DNA from: Roseibium sp. Sym1
Lineage (GTDB): Bacteria > Pseudomonadota > Alphaproteobacteria > Rhizobiales > Stappiaceae
Direction of reading: 5' to 3'
DNA length: 64,000 bases
NCBI RefSeq assembly: GCF_027359675.1
Contig: NZ_CP114786.1
Coordinates: forward strand, 1 to 64,000
Shown here: positions 27,017 to 34,787 of the stretch, piece after piece
Layout: every line of letters begins with the position of its first letter
Numbering within the stretch: the first letter of the stretch is position 1
Program-made: the position numbers and the translations under genes
Notes under the pieces: generated by a model
Seen by the model: the letters and a program-made list of their open reading frames with translations, nothing else
What the model was told of the DNA's origin: nothing
Database searches by the model: none

Positions 27017-28372
27017 TTAACTGGCTTGAGCGCGCTGCTGCGAAATCCGGTCGAGAAGCTGGCGGAGCGAGGTATCGAGTCCGTCGATGATCTCGGCCAC
27101 ATGGTCGGCGTTCGATATCATCGGCGGCGCGATCAGGAAATGATCACCGCTGTAGCCGCCCCGGGTGCGGCGGGAATAGATGATCAGGCCGTTGTCATAG
27201 GCAATGTCGACCAGAAGGTTGAAGGCATTGAGTTCGCGAGGCAATGGCTGCATCGTCGTGCGGTCGTCGACCAGCTCGAAGGCCAGCAGCAGCCCCTCGC
27301 CGCGAACGTCGCCGATGATCGCGTAGCGGTCCATCAGCTTCTGCAGTTCGCTTTTGAGAAGCGCTCCCGTGGTGGCGGCCTTCCTGCACAGGTTTTCACG
27401 CTCGATCTCGTTCAGAACGGCCAGCCCGGCGGCACAGGCGAGCGGGTTGCCGGCATAGGTGAACCCGTGCAGGAAACCGCCGGCGTCGAGCACGTTTGCA
27501 ACGATGTCCCGGTGTGCCACCATGGCGCCAAGCGGTGCATAGCCGGCGGCGAACCCCTTCGAGATCACCAGGATGTCCGGCTCGACGTCCCAGTGTTCGG
27601 CGGCAAAGAACTTGCCGGTGCGGCCACCGCCGGACATGACCTCGTCATGGATCAGCAGCACGCCGTATTGGCTGCAAATCTCGCGGATGCGCTTCATGTA
27701 GCCTTTCGGGGGCACCAGAGCGCCGGTGGACGCGCCGCCGATCGGTTCGACGATGAAGGCCAGCACCGTTTCCGGCCCTTCGGCGAGAATCTTCTCTTCC
27801 AGCATGTTGGCATAGTGCTGCCCGGTTGCCAGATCGTCCGGGTCGAGCCCGTCGAGATAGGCGCGCGGTGCCGGGATCTTCGGCATCGGCCGCATCATCG
27901 GCTCGAACGGCGCGGTCAGCGGAGCGTAGCCCGTCAGCGCCAGCGCACCGAGCGTGCAGCCATGATAGGACGGTTCACGCGAGATGACCTTCGTGCGCTG
28001 TGCCTCGCCAATGGCAATCGCGTTCTGGCGCGCCAGCTTGATGGCACTTTCCACAGCTTCCGAACCGCCGGACACGAAGAAGACCTTGTCGAGGCCTTCC
28101 GGTGCCAGGCTGGAGGTCTTGGCGGCAAGCTGTTCGGCGGGCTCCGTCTCGAAATGCAGCCGGTAGCCGAATGTCGACTTGTCCATCTGCTTGCGCATGG
28201 CCTCCAGAACGCGTGGATTGGAATGGCCGATATTGCAGACCATGGCGCCGGAGGAGCCGTCGAGATAGCGCTTGCCGTCGACATCCCACATGTAGACGCC
28301 GCGGGCCTGGTCGAGCACCGGCCGCCGTTGCCGGGACTGGTAAAAGAGATGCGAGGTTTCCGGGCGGCTCAT
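27017..28372 (-). CDS. PLP-dependent class III aminotransferase
   Basis: A 451-residue omega-aminotransferase. The PLP-binding Lys is in VISKGFAAGYAPLG, the Asp of IHDEVMSGGGRTG holds the pyridine nitrogen, and SGGSEAVESAIKLARQ binds phosphate. Class III enzymes act on terminal amines such as putrescine, GABA or beta-alanine. Its start overlaps the transporter ATPase stop by 4 bp. Context suggests it removes an amino group from the imported amine. Confidence 0.92.
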   Translation of the reverse strand: MSRPETSHLFYQSRQRRPVLDQARGVYMWDVDGKRYLDGSSGAMVCNIGHSNPRVLEAMRKQMDKSTFGYRLHFETEPAEQLAAKTSSLAPEGLDKVFFVSGGSEAVESAIKLARQNAIAIGEAQRTKVISREPSYHGCTLGALALTGYAPLTAPFEPMMRPMPKIPAPRAYLDGLDPDDLATGQHYANMLEEKILAEGPETVLAFIVEPIGGASTGALVPPKGYMKRIREICSQYGVLLIHDEVMSGGGRTGKFFAAEHWDVEPDILVISKGFAAGYAPLGAMVAHRDIVANVLDAGGFLHGFTYAGNPLACAAGLAVLNEIERENLCRKAATTGALLKSELQKLMDRYAIIGDVRGEGLLLAFELVDDRTTMQPLPRELNAFNLLVDIAYDNGLIIYSRRTRGGYSGDHFLIAPPMISNADHVAEIIDGLDTSLRQLLDRISQQRAQAS

Positions 28373-29454
28373 GCGGTGGCTCCCGGCAGGGCCGCACAGT
28401 CGCGCGGACGAAACCGCACCGAAACCGCCGTACCTTCCTGGAACGGATGCTGGTCGATCATGTTGACCGCCTGGAGCTGGTGCTCGCCGACCCGGACGAA
28501 ATAACGTGCCGCCTGGCCCTGGTAATCGACCGCCTCGACCACCCCGTCGAACGTAAAGCGATCGTCCTGCGGTGCGGTCTTGTCCGTCAGTAGCAGTTTC
28601 TCCGCGCGGATGACCAGTTGGGCCGGACCGGCCTCGCCGACATTGGGCGCCCGGTCCCTGGGAACGTTGATCTGCCCGAAGTCGGCCAGTTCCAGTTCCA
28701 GACCGCTGCCGTTCACGTCCTTGCAGGTGGCCGGCAGGATATTTGAGATGCCCAGGAACCGCGACACGAATTCGCTGGCGGGCGTGTTGTAGACCTCTTC
28801 CGGCGAACCGATCTGTTCCACGCGGCCATTGGACATGACGACGATCCGGTCCGACATGGCGAGCGCCTCGGACTGGTCGTGGGTGACGAAGACGGTGGTG
28901 ATGCCGATCCGGTGCTGGATGCGCTTCAGCTCGACCCGCATGTCCTCACGCAGATTGGCGTCCAATGCCGAGAGGGGTTCGTCGAGCAGCAGCACGTCCG
29001 GCTCGATCACGATGGCACGGGCGAGCGCTATGCGCTGCTGCTGCCCGCCCGAGAGCTGTTTCGGGTACCGGTCGCTGACATGGGGGAGCTGCACAAGCTC
29101 CAGGGCGTCCTTCACCTTCTTCTCCGCATCCGCCTTTGACATGTCCCTGTACTTGAGCCCGAAAGCCACGTTTTCGGCAATCGTCTTGTGCGGGAAAAGC
29201 GCGTAATTCTGGAACACCAGTCCGAGATTGCGCTTGTGGATCGGCACGTCGTTGATGCGTTGTCCCTTGATGGTGATGTCGCCTTCTGAAGGGTCGATGA
29301 GGCCGGCGATCATCCGCAAGGTGGTTGTCTTTCCGCATCCGGAGGGGCCCAGCAGCGTGACGAAGCTGCCGTCGGGTATCTCCATGCTCATCCGGTGAAC
29401 GGCAGTGAAGCCGCCGAACTTCTTGACGATGTTGGTGAGGGTGACTGCGCTCAC
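28369..29454 (-). CDS. Polyamine-type ABC transporter ATPase (PotA-like)
   Basis: A 361-residue ABC ATPase with Walker A GPSGCGKTT, Q-loop QNYALFPHKT, signature LSGGQQQR, Walker B VLLLDEPLSALD and a C-terminal TOBE domain. It resembles PotA and related spermidine/putrescine importers. I use GTG 29454 because ggag lies 7 nt upstream; an ATG at 29505 lacks a site and adds 17 residues. It is separated from the binding-protein gene by a palindromic repeat (29525-29635). Confidence 0.93.
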   Translation of the reverse strand: MSAVTLTNIVKKFGGFTAVHRMSMEIPDGSFVTLLGPSGCGKTTTLRMIAGLIDPSEGDITIKGQRINDVPIHKRNLGLVFQNYALFPHKTIAENVAFGLKYRDMSKADAEKKVKDALELVQLPHVSDRYPKQLSGGQQQRIALARAIVIEPDVLLLDEPLSALDANLREDMRVELKRIQHRIGITTVFVTHDQSEALAMSDRIVVMSNGRVEQIGSPEEVYNTPASEFVSRFLGISNILPATCKDVNGSGLELELADFGQINVPRDRAPNVGEAGPAQLVIRAEKLLLTDKTAPQDDRFTFDGVVEAVDYQGQAARYFVRVGEHQLQAVNMIDQHPFQEGTAVSVRFRPRDCAALPGATA

Positions 29455-29524
29455 GCCAATTCTCCGAATATCTGGACCTGATGACCTCGAAACGAGCGAG
29501 ACCATCCGTGGAGGCTCAATGTCA

Positions 29525-29635
29525 CCTCTCCTTCAGGGAGAGGTCGGAGCAACGCTCCGGGTGAGGGGATCGGACCTCTCGGTCTATACAAGACCTCCAG
29601 CCCCCTCACCCCAGCCCTCTCCCAATGGGAGAGGG
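29525..29635. repeat. REP-like nested palindrome inside the transport operon
   Basis: A composite of three hairpins: CCTCTCC/GGAGAGG (29525-29543), CGGAGC/GCTCCG (29545-29559) and CCCTCTCCC/GGGAGAGGG (29615-29635). GGGTGAGGGG (29559-29568) also pairs with CCCCTCACCC (29602-29611), so the whole can fold as one cruciform-like unit. It has the look of a dispersed intergenic repeat and sits between the binding-protein and ATPase genes. Confidence 0.8.
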
Positions 29636-29660
29636 AGCGAGACTTTGCCTTAAGACGGGC

Positions 29661-30800
29661 TCAGTAGCCCTTCTGGATCCGGCCGAAGGCCTTGGACCAG
29701 TCCGCCTCGTGACCGTTCCAGTAGTCCGGATTGGCGAAGGTCAGGCCGTCCAGGGTTCCGGTCGGGTCGAAGGCCGGCAGGGTCGGGATCTTCTTGCCGA
29801 GATCGACCTTCTGCGGGTCGAGCGCCGGCGGGTAGTTCTGGCCCTCGGCCACCGCGATGGAGGTTTCCGGTGCCAGCATGAAGTTGAGCAGCTCCTCGAC
29901 CTCGGCCATCGGCGAGCCCTTGATCACGAACAGGCACTCCTGCCAGCCGAAGCCGTTGGGCGGATCGATGTAGCCGATGTCGTGGCCCTGCTCCTGCAGC
30001 GCGTAGATGCGGCCGGACCAGCCTTCCGTAACGTAGATTTCCTCTTCGGCGAGCAGGCTCATCAGCTCGGCGCCGGACTGCCAGTATTTCAGGAGCAGGT
30101 CGCGGTTTGTGCGCACGGCGTCCCAGACGGCATCCATGTCGGTGGCGTTGTTCGGGTCCTGACCGGTCTGGAGCGAGGCGTACCAGACGCGTGTGCGCCA
30201 GTCCGACCAGCCGCCGATCTTGCCCTTGTAGGTGGCGTCGATCAGCAGCTTGGCGCCCTTTTCCTTGGCTTCCTCGTCGGAGATGTATTTCCGGTTATAG
30301 GCAATGCCGGTGGTGCCGTAGTCATAGGGCACGCAGGAGAGCTTGCCGTCCGTGACACCGCGGAAGACGTCGGTCAGCTTCGGGATGACGTATTTCAGGT
30401 TCGGGATGTTGTCTTCGTTGAGGGTCGAGTTCAGACCGAGATTGACATAGCGCGCGTAGTCGAAGACGCCGGAAAGGTGCGCAATGTTGTATTCGCCTTC
30501 CTGGCTGGCCTTGACGCGCGAGAGATACTCGTCGCCGCCGCCAAAGGTGCCGTCGACAACCTTGACGCCGGTCTTTTCCGTATAAGGGTCAAAGGCGTAT
30601 TTGCGGAAGGCTTCGGAAACGACGCCGCCCCAGCCGTCGAAACGAACCTCGTCCGCGGCCGCCATGGCGTGGCGCGCGAAAGGTGTCTGCACGCCATAGG
30701 CCAGCCCGGCGGCACCGATGAGGCCGAGGAATTTGCGGCGGTCGAGATCGCCGTTGAGATAACGTTCGCGCAAGCGTTCGTAACGTTTGGTGCTGTCCAT
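29661..30800 (-). CDS. Polyamine-type ABC transporter substrate-binding protein (PotD-like)
   Basis: A 379-residue periplasmic binding protein. The N-terminus has a twin-arginine-like signal, DRRKFLGLIGAAGLAYG. The mature protein has VRFDGWGGVVSEAFRKYAFDPYTEKTG and ends KAFGRIQKGY, typical of the PotD/PotF family. It captures a small cationic or amine ligand and delivers it to the permeases upstream in the operon. ATG 30800 is preferred; a GTG lies 12 bp upstream. Confidence 0.9.
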   Translation of the reverse strand: MDSTKRYERLRERYLNGDLDRRKFLGLIGAAGLAYGVQTPFARHAMAAADEVRFDGWGGVVSEAFRKYAFDPYTEKTGVKVVDGTFGGGDEYLSRVKASQEGEYNIAHLSGVFDYARYVNLGLNSTLNEDNIPNLKYVIPKLTDVFRGVTDGKLSCVPYDYGTTGIAYNRKYISDEEAKEKGAKLLIDATYKGKIGGWSDWRTRVWYASLQTGQDPNNATDMDAVWDAVRTNRDLLLKYWQSGAELMSLLAEEEIYVTEGWSGRIYALQEQGHDIGYIDPPNGFGWQECLFVIKGSPMAEVEELLNFMLAPETSIAVAEGQNYPPALDPQKVDLGKKIPTLPAFDPTGTLDGLTFANPDYWNGHEADWSKAFGRIQKGY

Positions 30801-30852
30801 TTTTCTGTCCACTCTGGTTTCTTGTTCAGGTTTTTGGTTTGGTCGCGCGGTT

Positions 30853-31638
30853 CTAACCGCCGCGCTGCATGGCCATCCGCCGGGCGATTGCCAGCCCCAG
30901 GAGCGGCAATCCGACGGTGAGGAAGATCATCACGGTGCCAAGCGCGTTGATCTCCGGGGAGATCGAATTGCGCAGCATGGCGAAGATCTGGGTCGGCACG
31001 GTTTCCACCCCGCCCGGCTTCCAGAAGAGCGTGCCGGTGATGTCGTCGAAGCTGATGGTGAAGGCGAAGAGCATGCCGGCGAAGACGGCCGGGGCCAACA
31101 GCGGCAGGGTGATCTGGAAGAAGGCCTGCACCGGGCTTGCACCGAGGCTGAGGGCCGCTTCCTCGTAGTCCTTGCGGATGCCGACGAGACGCGCCTGCAC
31201 CACCAGGATCACGAAGGGCAGCGTGAAGATGACGTGGCCCATCAGGAGCAGGAAGAAACTCTTGTTGATGGCCAGGAAATTGAGGAACAGCAGCAGGGCC
31301 ACCGCAAGCACCACTTCGGGCACCAGGATCGGGGCGATCAGCAGTGTCGAGATCAGGTTGCGGCCGGGGACCTCGTAGCGCACCAGGGCAAGGCTGGCGA
31401 GAACGCCGAGGGTCGTCGAGATCACCGCCGTCAGCGCGCCGAGCACGATCGAGGTCTGGAAGGCCCTGAGGATCGCCTCGTTCTGGGCCAGTTCGACGAA
31501 CCAGCGGAAGGAGAAGCCGGTCATCGGGAAGCTGCCGAACTGGCTCGCGTTGAAGCTCAGGAGCACGACCACGGCCACCGGCAGGAACATGAACAGGTAG
31601 ACGAGCAGCGTGTAGATGCGGATCAGGTTCCAGCCCAT
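30853..31638 (-). CDS. ABC transporter permease (PotC-like)
   Basis: A 261-residue inner-membrane permease with about six segments and the ATPase-contact EAA loop YEEAALSLGASPVQAFFQITLP. It pairs with the permease at 31638-32504. Its ATG overlaps the partner's stop by one base (TGATG), so the two are coupled. Confidence 0.93.
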   Translation of the reverse strand: MGWNLIRIYTLLVYLFMFLPVAVVVLLSFNASQFGSFPMTGFSFRWFVELAQNEAILRAFQTSIVLGALTAVISTTLGVLASLALVRYEVPGRNLISTLLIAPILVPEVVLAVALLLFLNFLAINKSFFLLLMGHVIFTLPFVILVVQARLVGIRKDYEEAALSLGASPVQAFFQITLPLLAPAVFAGMLFAFTISFDDITGTLFWKPGGVETVPTQIFAMLRNSISPEINALGTVMIFLTVGLPLLGLAIARRMAMQRGG

Positions 31639-32504
31639 CAGCCAAGCCCCTTCATCAGTTGCGCCATGCCCAGATAGTGGTTGTAGACCAGCACCAGGGC
31701 GCCAAGCACGGCGAGCAGCATCAGCGACAGGGCGGAGCCGAGCGGCCAGTTGAGCTGGGTGATGATCGCCTCGAAGACGAGATTGGCGAACATCGCGTCG
31801 GTCGGACCACCCAGCACCAGCGGCGTGATATAGGTGCCCGCACTCAGGACGAAGCAGAGCAGACCGCCGGCGGCAAGCCCCGGCAGGGACAGCGGCAGGG
31901 TCACTTCCCGGAAGGCCTGCCAGCGGGTCGAGCCGAGCGAACAGGCCGCGTCTTCCAGCGAGATGTCGATGCCTTCGAGCGCGACATAGACATTGAGCAC
32001 CATGAAGGGCAGCAGGAAGTGCACGAGGCCGAGGATCACCGTCGGCTCGTTGTAGAGCATCTGGATCGGCTCATCGACGATGCCGAGGTTGAGGAGCAGC
32101 CAGTTGACCGCGCCGGACACCCCGAGAATGTTGATCCAGGACATGGTCCGGATGATGTAGCTGATCCAGAAGGGCAGCATCAGAAGCAGGAGCAGCAGCA
32201 CCTTGTTGCTGCGCGCACGAGCGATGAAATAGGCGGCCGGATAGCCCATGACGGCGCAGGCGATCGTGGTGATTGCCGCGATCCGGAGCGTGCCGAGAAG
32301 AATGTCCCGATAGAAAGGATCGGTCAGCGCCTCGTTCCAGTTGTCGAGATAGAACCCGGCCTGGTCGGCGCCGGTGGCCGTGCGCAGCCAGAAGGAATAG
32401 ACGACGATAAAGAGGAGCGGCACGAACAGCAGCAATCCGACCGCTGTCAGCGCCGGTGACAGGAGGATCCATGGTTGCCGTCGTTCCCGCGCTTCGACGC
32501 TCAT
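31638..32504 (-). CDS. ABC transporter permease (PotB-like), first gene of operon
   Basis: A 288-residue permease with EAA loop LEDAACSLGSTRWQAFREVTLP and about six membrane segments. I start at ATG 32504 (MSVEARERRQ) after aggga with 7-nt spacing; the open frame continues upstream through the operator region but is unlikely to be coding there. It is the promoter-proximal gene of a ten-gene operon reaching 23094. Confidence 0.92.
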   Translation of the reverse strand: MSVEARERRQPWILLSPALTAVGLLLFVPLLFIVVYSFWLRTATGADQAGFYLDNWNEALTDPFYRDILLGTLRIAAITTIACAVMGYPAAYFIARARSNKVLLLLLLMLPFWISYIIRTMSWINILGVSGAVNWLLLNLGIVDEPIQMLYNEPTVILGLVHFLLPFMVLNVYVALEGIDISLEDAACSLGSTRWQAFREVTLPLSLPGLAAGGLLCFVLSAGTYITPLVLGGPTDAMFANLVFEAIITQLNWPLGSALSLMLLAVLGALVLVYNHYLGMAQLMKGLG

Positions 32505-32567
32505 GCGCTCATCCCTACCCGATCCCCTGTCAAAACTGCTTGACTTCAGCGTTGCAGGCAGGCCTTC

Positions 32568-32613
32568 ATTGATCAAATAGATAATTGAAATTTCAACTAT
32601 AGATCTGATCAAT
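32568..32613. promoter_or_regulatory. 46-bp LysR-type operator palindrome
   Basis: The stretch is an inverted repeat centred at 32590.5 with 19 of 23 positions paired by my count. Outer arms are ATTGATCA (32568-32575) and TGATCAAT (32606-32613); the core ATTGAAATTTCAA(C/T) fits the LysR T-N11-A pattern. It lies between the divergent transporter operon and the LysR gene and covers the LysR start codon, so it is the likely site for autoregulation and control of the operon. Confidence 0.8.
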
Positions 32614-33580
32614 GACCGAGGAATTACGCCCCATCCAGGCAGAACGCCTTGCCCGAGAACTGGACTGGAACCTGCTCAGGACCTTCATCGTGCTCGCCCA
32701 GTCGGGCAGCGTGACCCGGGCGGCCGACCGGCTGAGGCTGAAACAGCCGACCGTTTCAAGTGCCCTGAAACGGTTGGAAGACCGACTGGGCCGCAAGCTG
32801 ATCCACCGCAAGCCGGGTCAGTTCGAGCTGACCGAAGCCGGAGGCCTGCTCTTCAAGGAAGCGGTCGAGATCCAGGGATCGATCCTCAGGCTCGGCACCC
32901 TGATGCGCGACGTCACCGACGAGGTGCGCGGTCATGTCGAGATCGCCATGGCCAGTCACGTGGTCAGCCCTCTGTTCGACGACACCTTGCGCGAATTTCA
33001 CGAGCGCCACCCGGCGGCAACGCTTTCCATCAACGTCTCGGCCAGCAAGGACGCGCTGGAAGCGGTGACCTCGCGCCGGGCCTCTCTTGCCGTCTGCCTG
33101 GTCCGGGACCGCAATCCCAAGCTGGAATATCTGCGCCTCTTCCGGGAATTCTTCGGCCTGTTCTGTGGCCCGCCCCACGCGCTCTTCGGCAAGAGCGACC
33201 TGACCAAGGCGGATCTCGCCGGCCAGTCAGCGGTCAGCTTCGTCACCGACCGGCTGGAAGACGCGCTCAGACCGGTGACGCTGATGCGTGCGGAAGCCGA
33301 CCTGGAGGACCGGGTCGTCGGCACGTCGGCAAACCTGGAGGAAGTCCGGCGCATGATCATCGCCGGTCTCGGTGTCGGCCCCCTGCCGGTTCACGTGGTC
33401 AAGCGGGACGTTGCCGAAGGCCTCCTGTGGCAGTTGCCGCCCTATGACACCCTACCGCAGATCGACGTGCACGTGGTCTGGAATCCGAAGGCCAAGCTCA
33501 ACCGGGCCGAAAAGGCACTGCTGGAGATGCTGCTGACAAAGATCCGCAATACGCCGATCGAGGAGCGGACGTACCGGTGA
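32612..33580 (+). CDS. LysR family transcriptional regulator
   Basis: A 322-residue LysR protein. The N-terminal winged helix (about residues 18-78: LLRTFIVLAQSGSVTRAADRL...QPTVSSALKRLEDRLG) is followed by a periplasmic-binding-protein-like effector domain. It diverges from the polyamine-type operon and is the expected regulator. There is no Shine-Dalgarno before ATG 32612; the palindrome occupies that space, so the mRNA may be leaderless. Confidence 0.9.
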   Translation: MTEELRPIQAERLARELDWNLLRTFIVLAQSGSVTRAADRLRLKQPTVSSALKRLEDRLGRKLIHRKPGQFELTEAGGLLFKEAVEIQGSILRLGTLMRDVTDEVRGHVEIAMASHVVSPLFDDTLREFHERHPAATLSINVSASKDALEAVTSRRASLAVCLVRDRNPKLEYLRLFREFFGLFCGPPHALFGKSDLTKADLAGQSAVSFVTDRLEDALRPVTLMRAEADLEDRVVGTSANLEEVRRMIIAGLGVGPLPVHVVKRDVAEGLLWQLPPYDTLPQIDVHVVWNPKAKLNRAEKALLEMLLTKIRNTPIEERTYR

Positions 33581-33712
33581 CAGGCTGACCCCGACGAGCA
33601 ACCAAATCGCACGCCGCGCATTGCCAAGTTGCATTCGATCAGCAACTTTGTAAAACTTTCATGACGTTAGGGAATCCTGCGGCGATAGTGCTTGGGCTGA
33701 GAGGACTGGACG

Positions 33713-34780
33713 ATGACTGCTTTACGGCCCATCTGGAAAACGCTGTTTTTCGGCCTGTGGATCGCGACCCTGCTCGCCCCGAATGCAGTGGCGCAGGAAA
33801 ACTTCTTCGAAGGCGGCTGGACGCTTCAGCGCGATGCGTCCTCCCTGAGGTTCCAGTCGGTCAAGAACGTTACCAAGGTGGAATCCAGCGGCTTTGCCGA
33901 GTTCGAGGGCACGATCGACGAAACCGGATCAGCAATTGTCCGCGTCTTTCTGGATTCGATCGACACCAAGATCGATCTCAGAAACGTGCGCATGCGTTTC
34001 CTCTTTTTCGAAACGTTCGAGTTTCCCGAAGCCGTCATTTCGGCCCAGATCGACGGTCGGAAACTTGCGGACCTGCGACAGGTCAAGCGGAAGATCATTC
34101 CACTCACGTTCAATCTCGAGCTTCATGGCGTGTCGAAACAGATCCAGGCGGACGTTGCCGTTATCTACCTTAGCGAGGATCTTGTCTCCGTTTCGACGAC
34201 CGCGCCGATCTCGGTTGCCGCGTCGGATTTTGGGCTGGACGGCGGCATCAAGAAGCTGGAAGAGGCCGCCGGTGTCGTCATCATCCCGTCGGCAACAGTC
34301 TCTCTGGACTTCGTGTTCGCACGCAATTCGGCGTTGCAGGAAGCTGACGGTGATGACGAACCGGCGACACAATCCGCCAAGAGCACCGCGCTGGAACCTG
34401 AAGGCAACTTCGATGAAGAAGCCTGCGAAGGCCGGTTCGAGATACTTTCGCGTACCGACAATATCTACTTCCCGAGCGGCAGTGCGCGGCTCGACAAGCG
34501 CAGCGAGCCGTTGCTGAACAGTCTCGTGGACATCATTTCGCGCTGCCCGGAATTGATCATCGAGGTGGGCGGTCACACCGACAGCGACGGCAGCGACGCC
34601 TCGAACCAGCGTCTTTCGGAACGCCGCGCCCAGGCGGTCAAGCAATACCTGATCGGGAAAAAGATACCGGATGGCAGGATTCGAAGCGTCGGTTACGGCG
34701 AGAGCAGGCCTGTGGCCCCGAACACATCGGCCGAGGGAAAGCAGCGCAATCGCAGGATTGAATTTGTCGTTGTCGAATAG
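33713..34780 (+). CDS. YceI-like domain fused to OmpA peptidoglycan-binding domain
   Basis: A 355-residue exported protein. After a signal peptide (to about residue 28) comes a YceI-like beta-barrel (about 34-205: WTLQRDASSLRFQSVKN...FEGTIDETG...VRMRFLFFETFEFPEA), then a linker and a C-terminal OmpA domain (about 240-355) with GGHTDSDGSDASNQRLSERRAQAV and the NRRIEF end. YceI barrels bind isoprenoid-type lipids; OmpA domains bind peptidoglycan. It is 7 bp upstream of a caspase gene, so the two are co-expressed. gagagg precedes the ATG. Confidence 0.88.
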   Translation: MTALRPIWKTLFFGLWIATLLAPNAVAQENFFEGGWTLQRDASSLRFQSVKNVTKVESSGFAEFEGTIDETGSAIVRVFLDSIDTKIDLRNVRMRFLFFETFEFPEAVISAQIDGRKLADLRQVKRKIIPLTFNLELHGVSKQIQADVAVIYLSEDLVSVSTTAPISVAASDFGLDGGIKKLEEAAGVVIIPSATVSLDFVFARNSALQEADGDDEPATQSAKSTALEPEGNFDEEACEGRFEILSRTDNIYFPSGSARLDKRSEPLLNSLVDIISRCPELIIEVGGHTDSDGSDASNQRLSERRAQAVKQYLIGKKIPDGRIRSVGYGESRPVAPNTSAEGKQRNRRIEFVVVE

Positions 34781-34787
34781 GACCACC

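Noticed and set aside
26255..28504. 749-codon open frame on the plus strand
   Set aside because: It lies opposite the BKACE and aminotransferase genes, which have full catalytic motifs; its composition (Arg/Gly/His-rich) is typical of a shadow.
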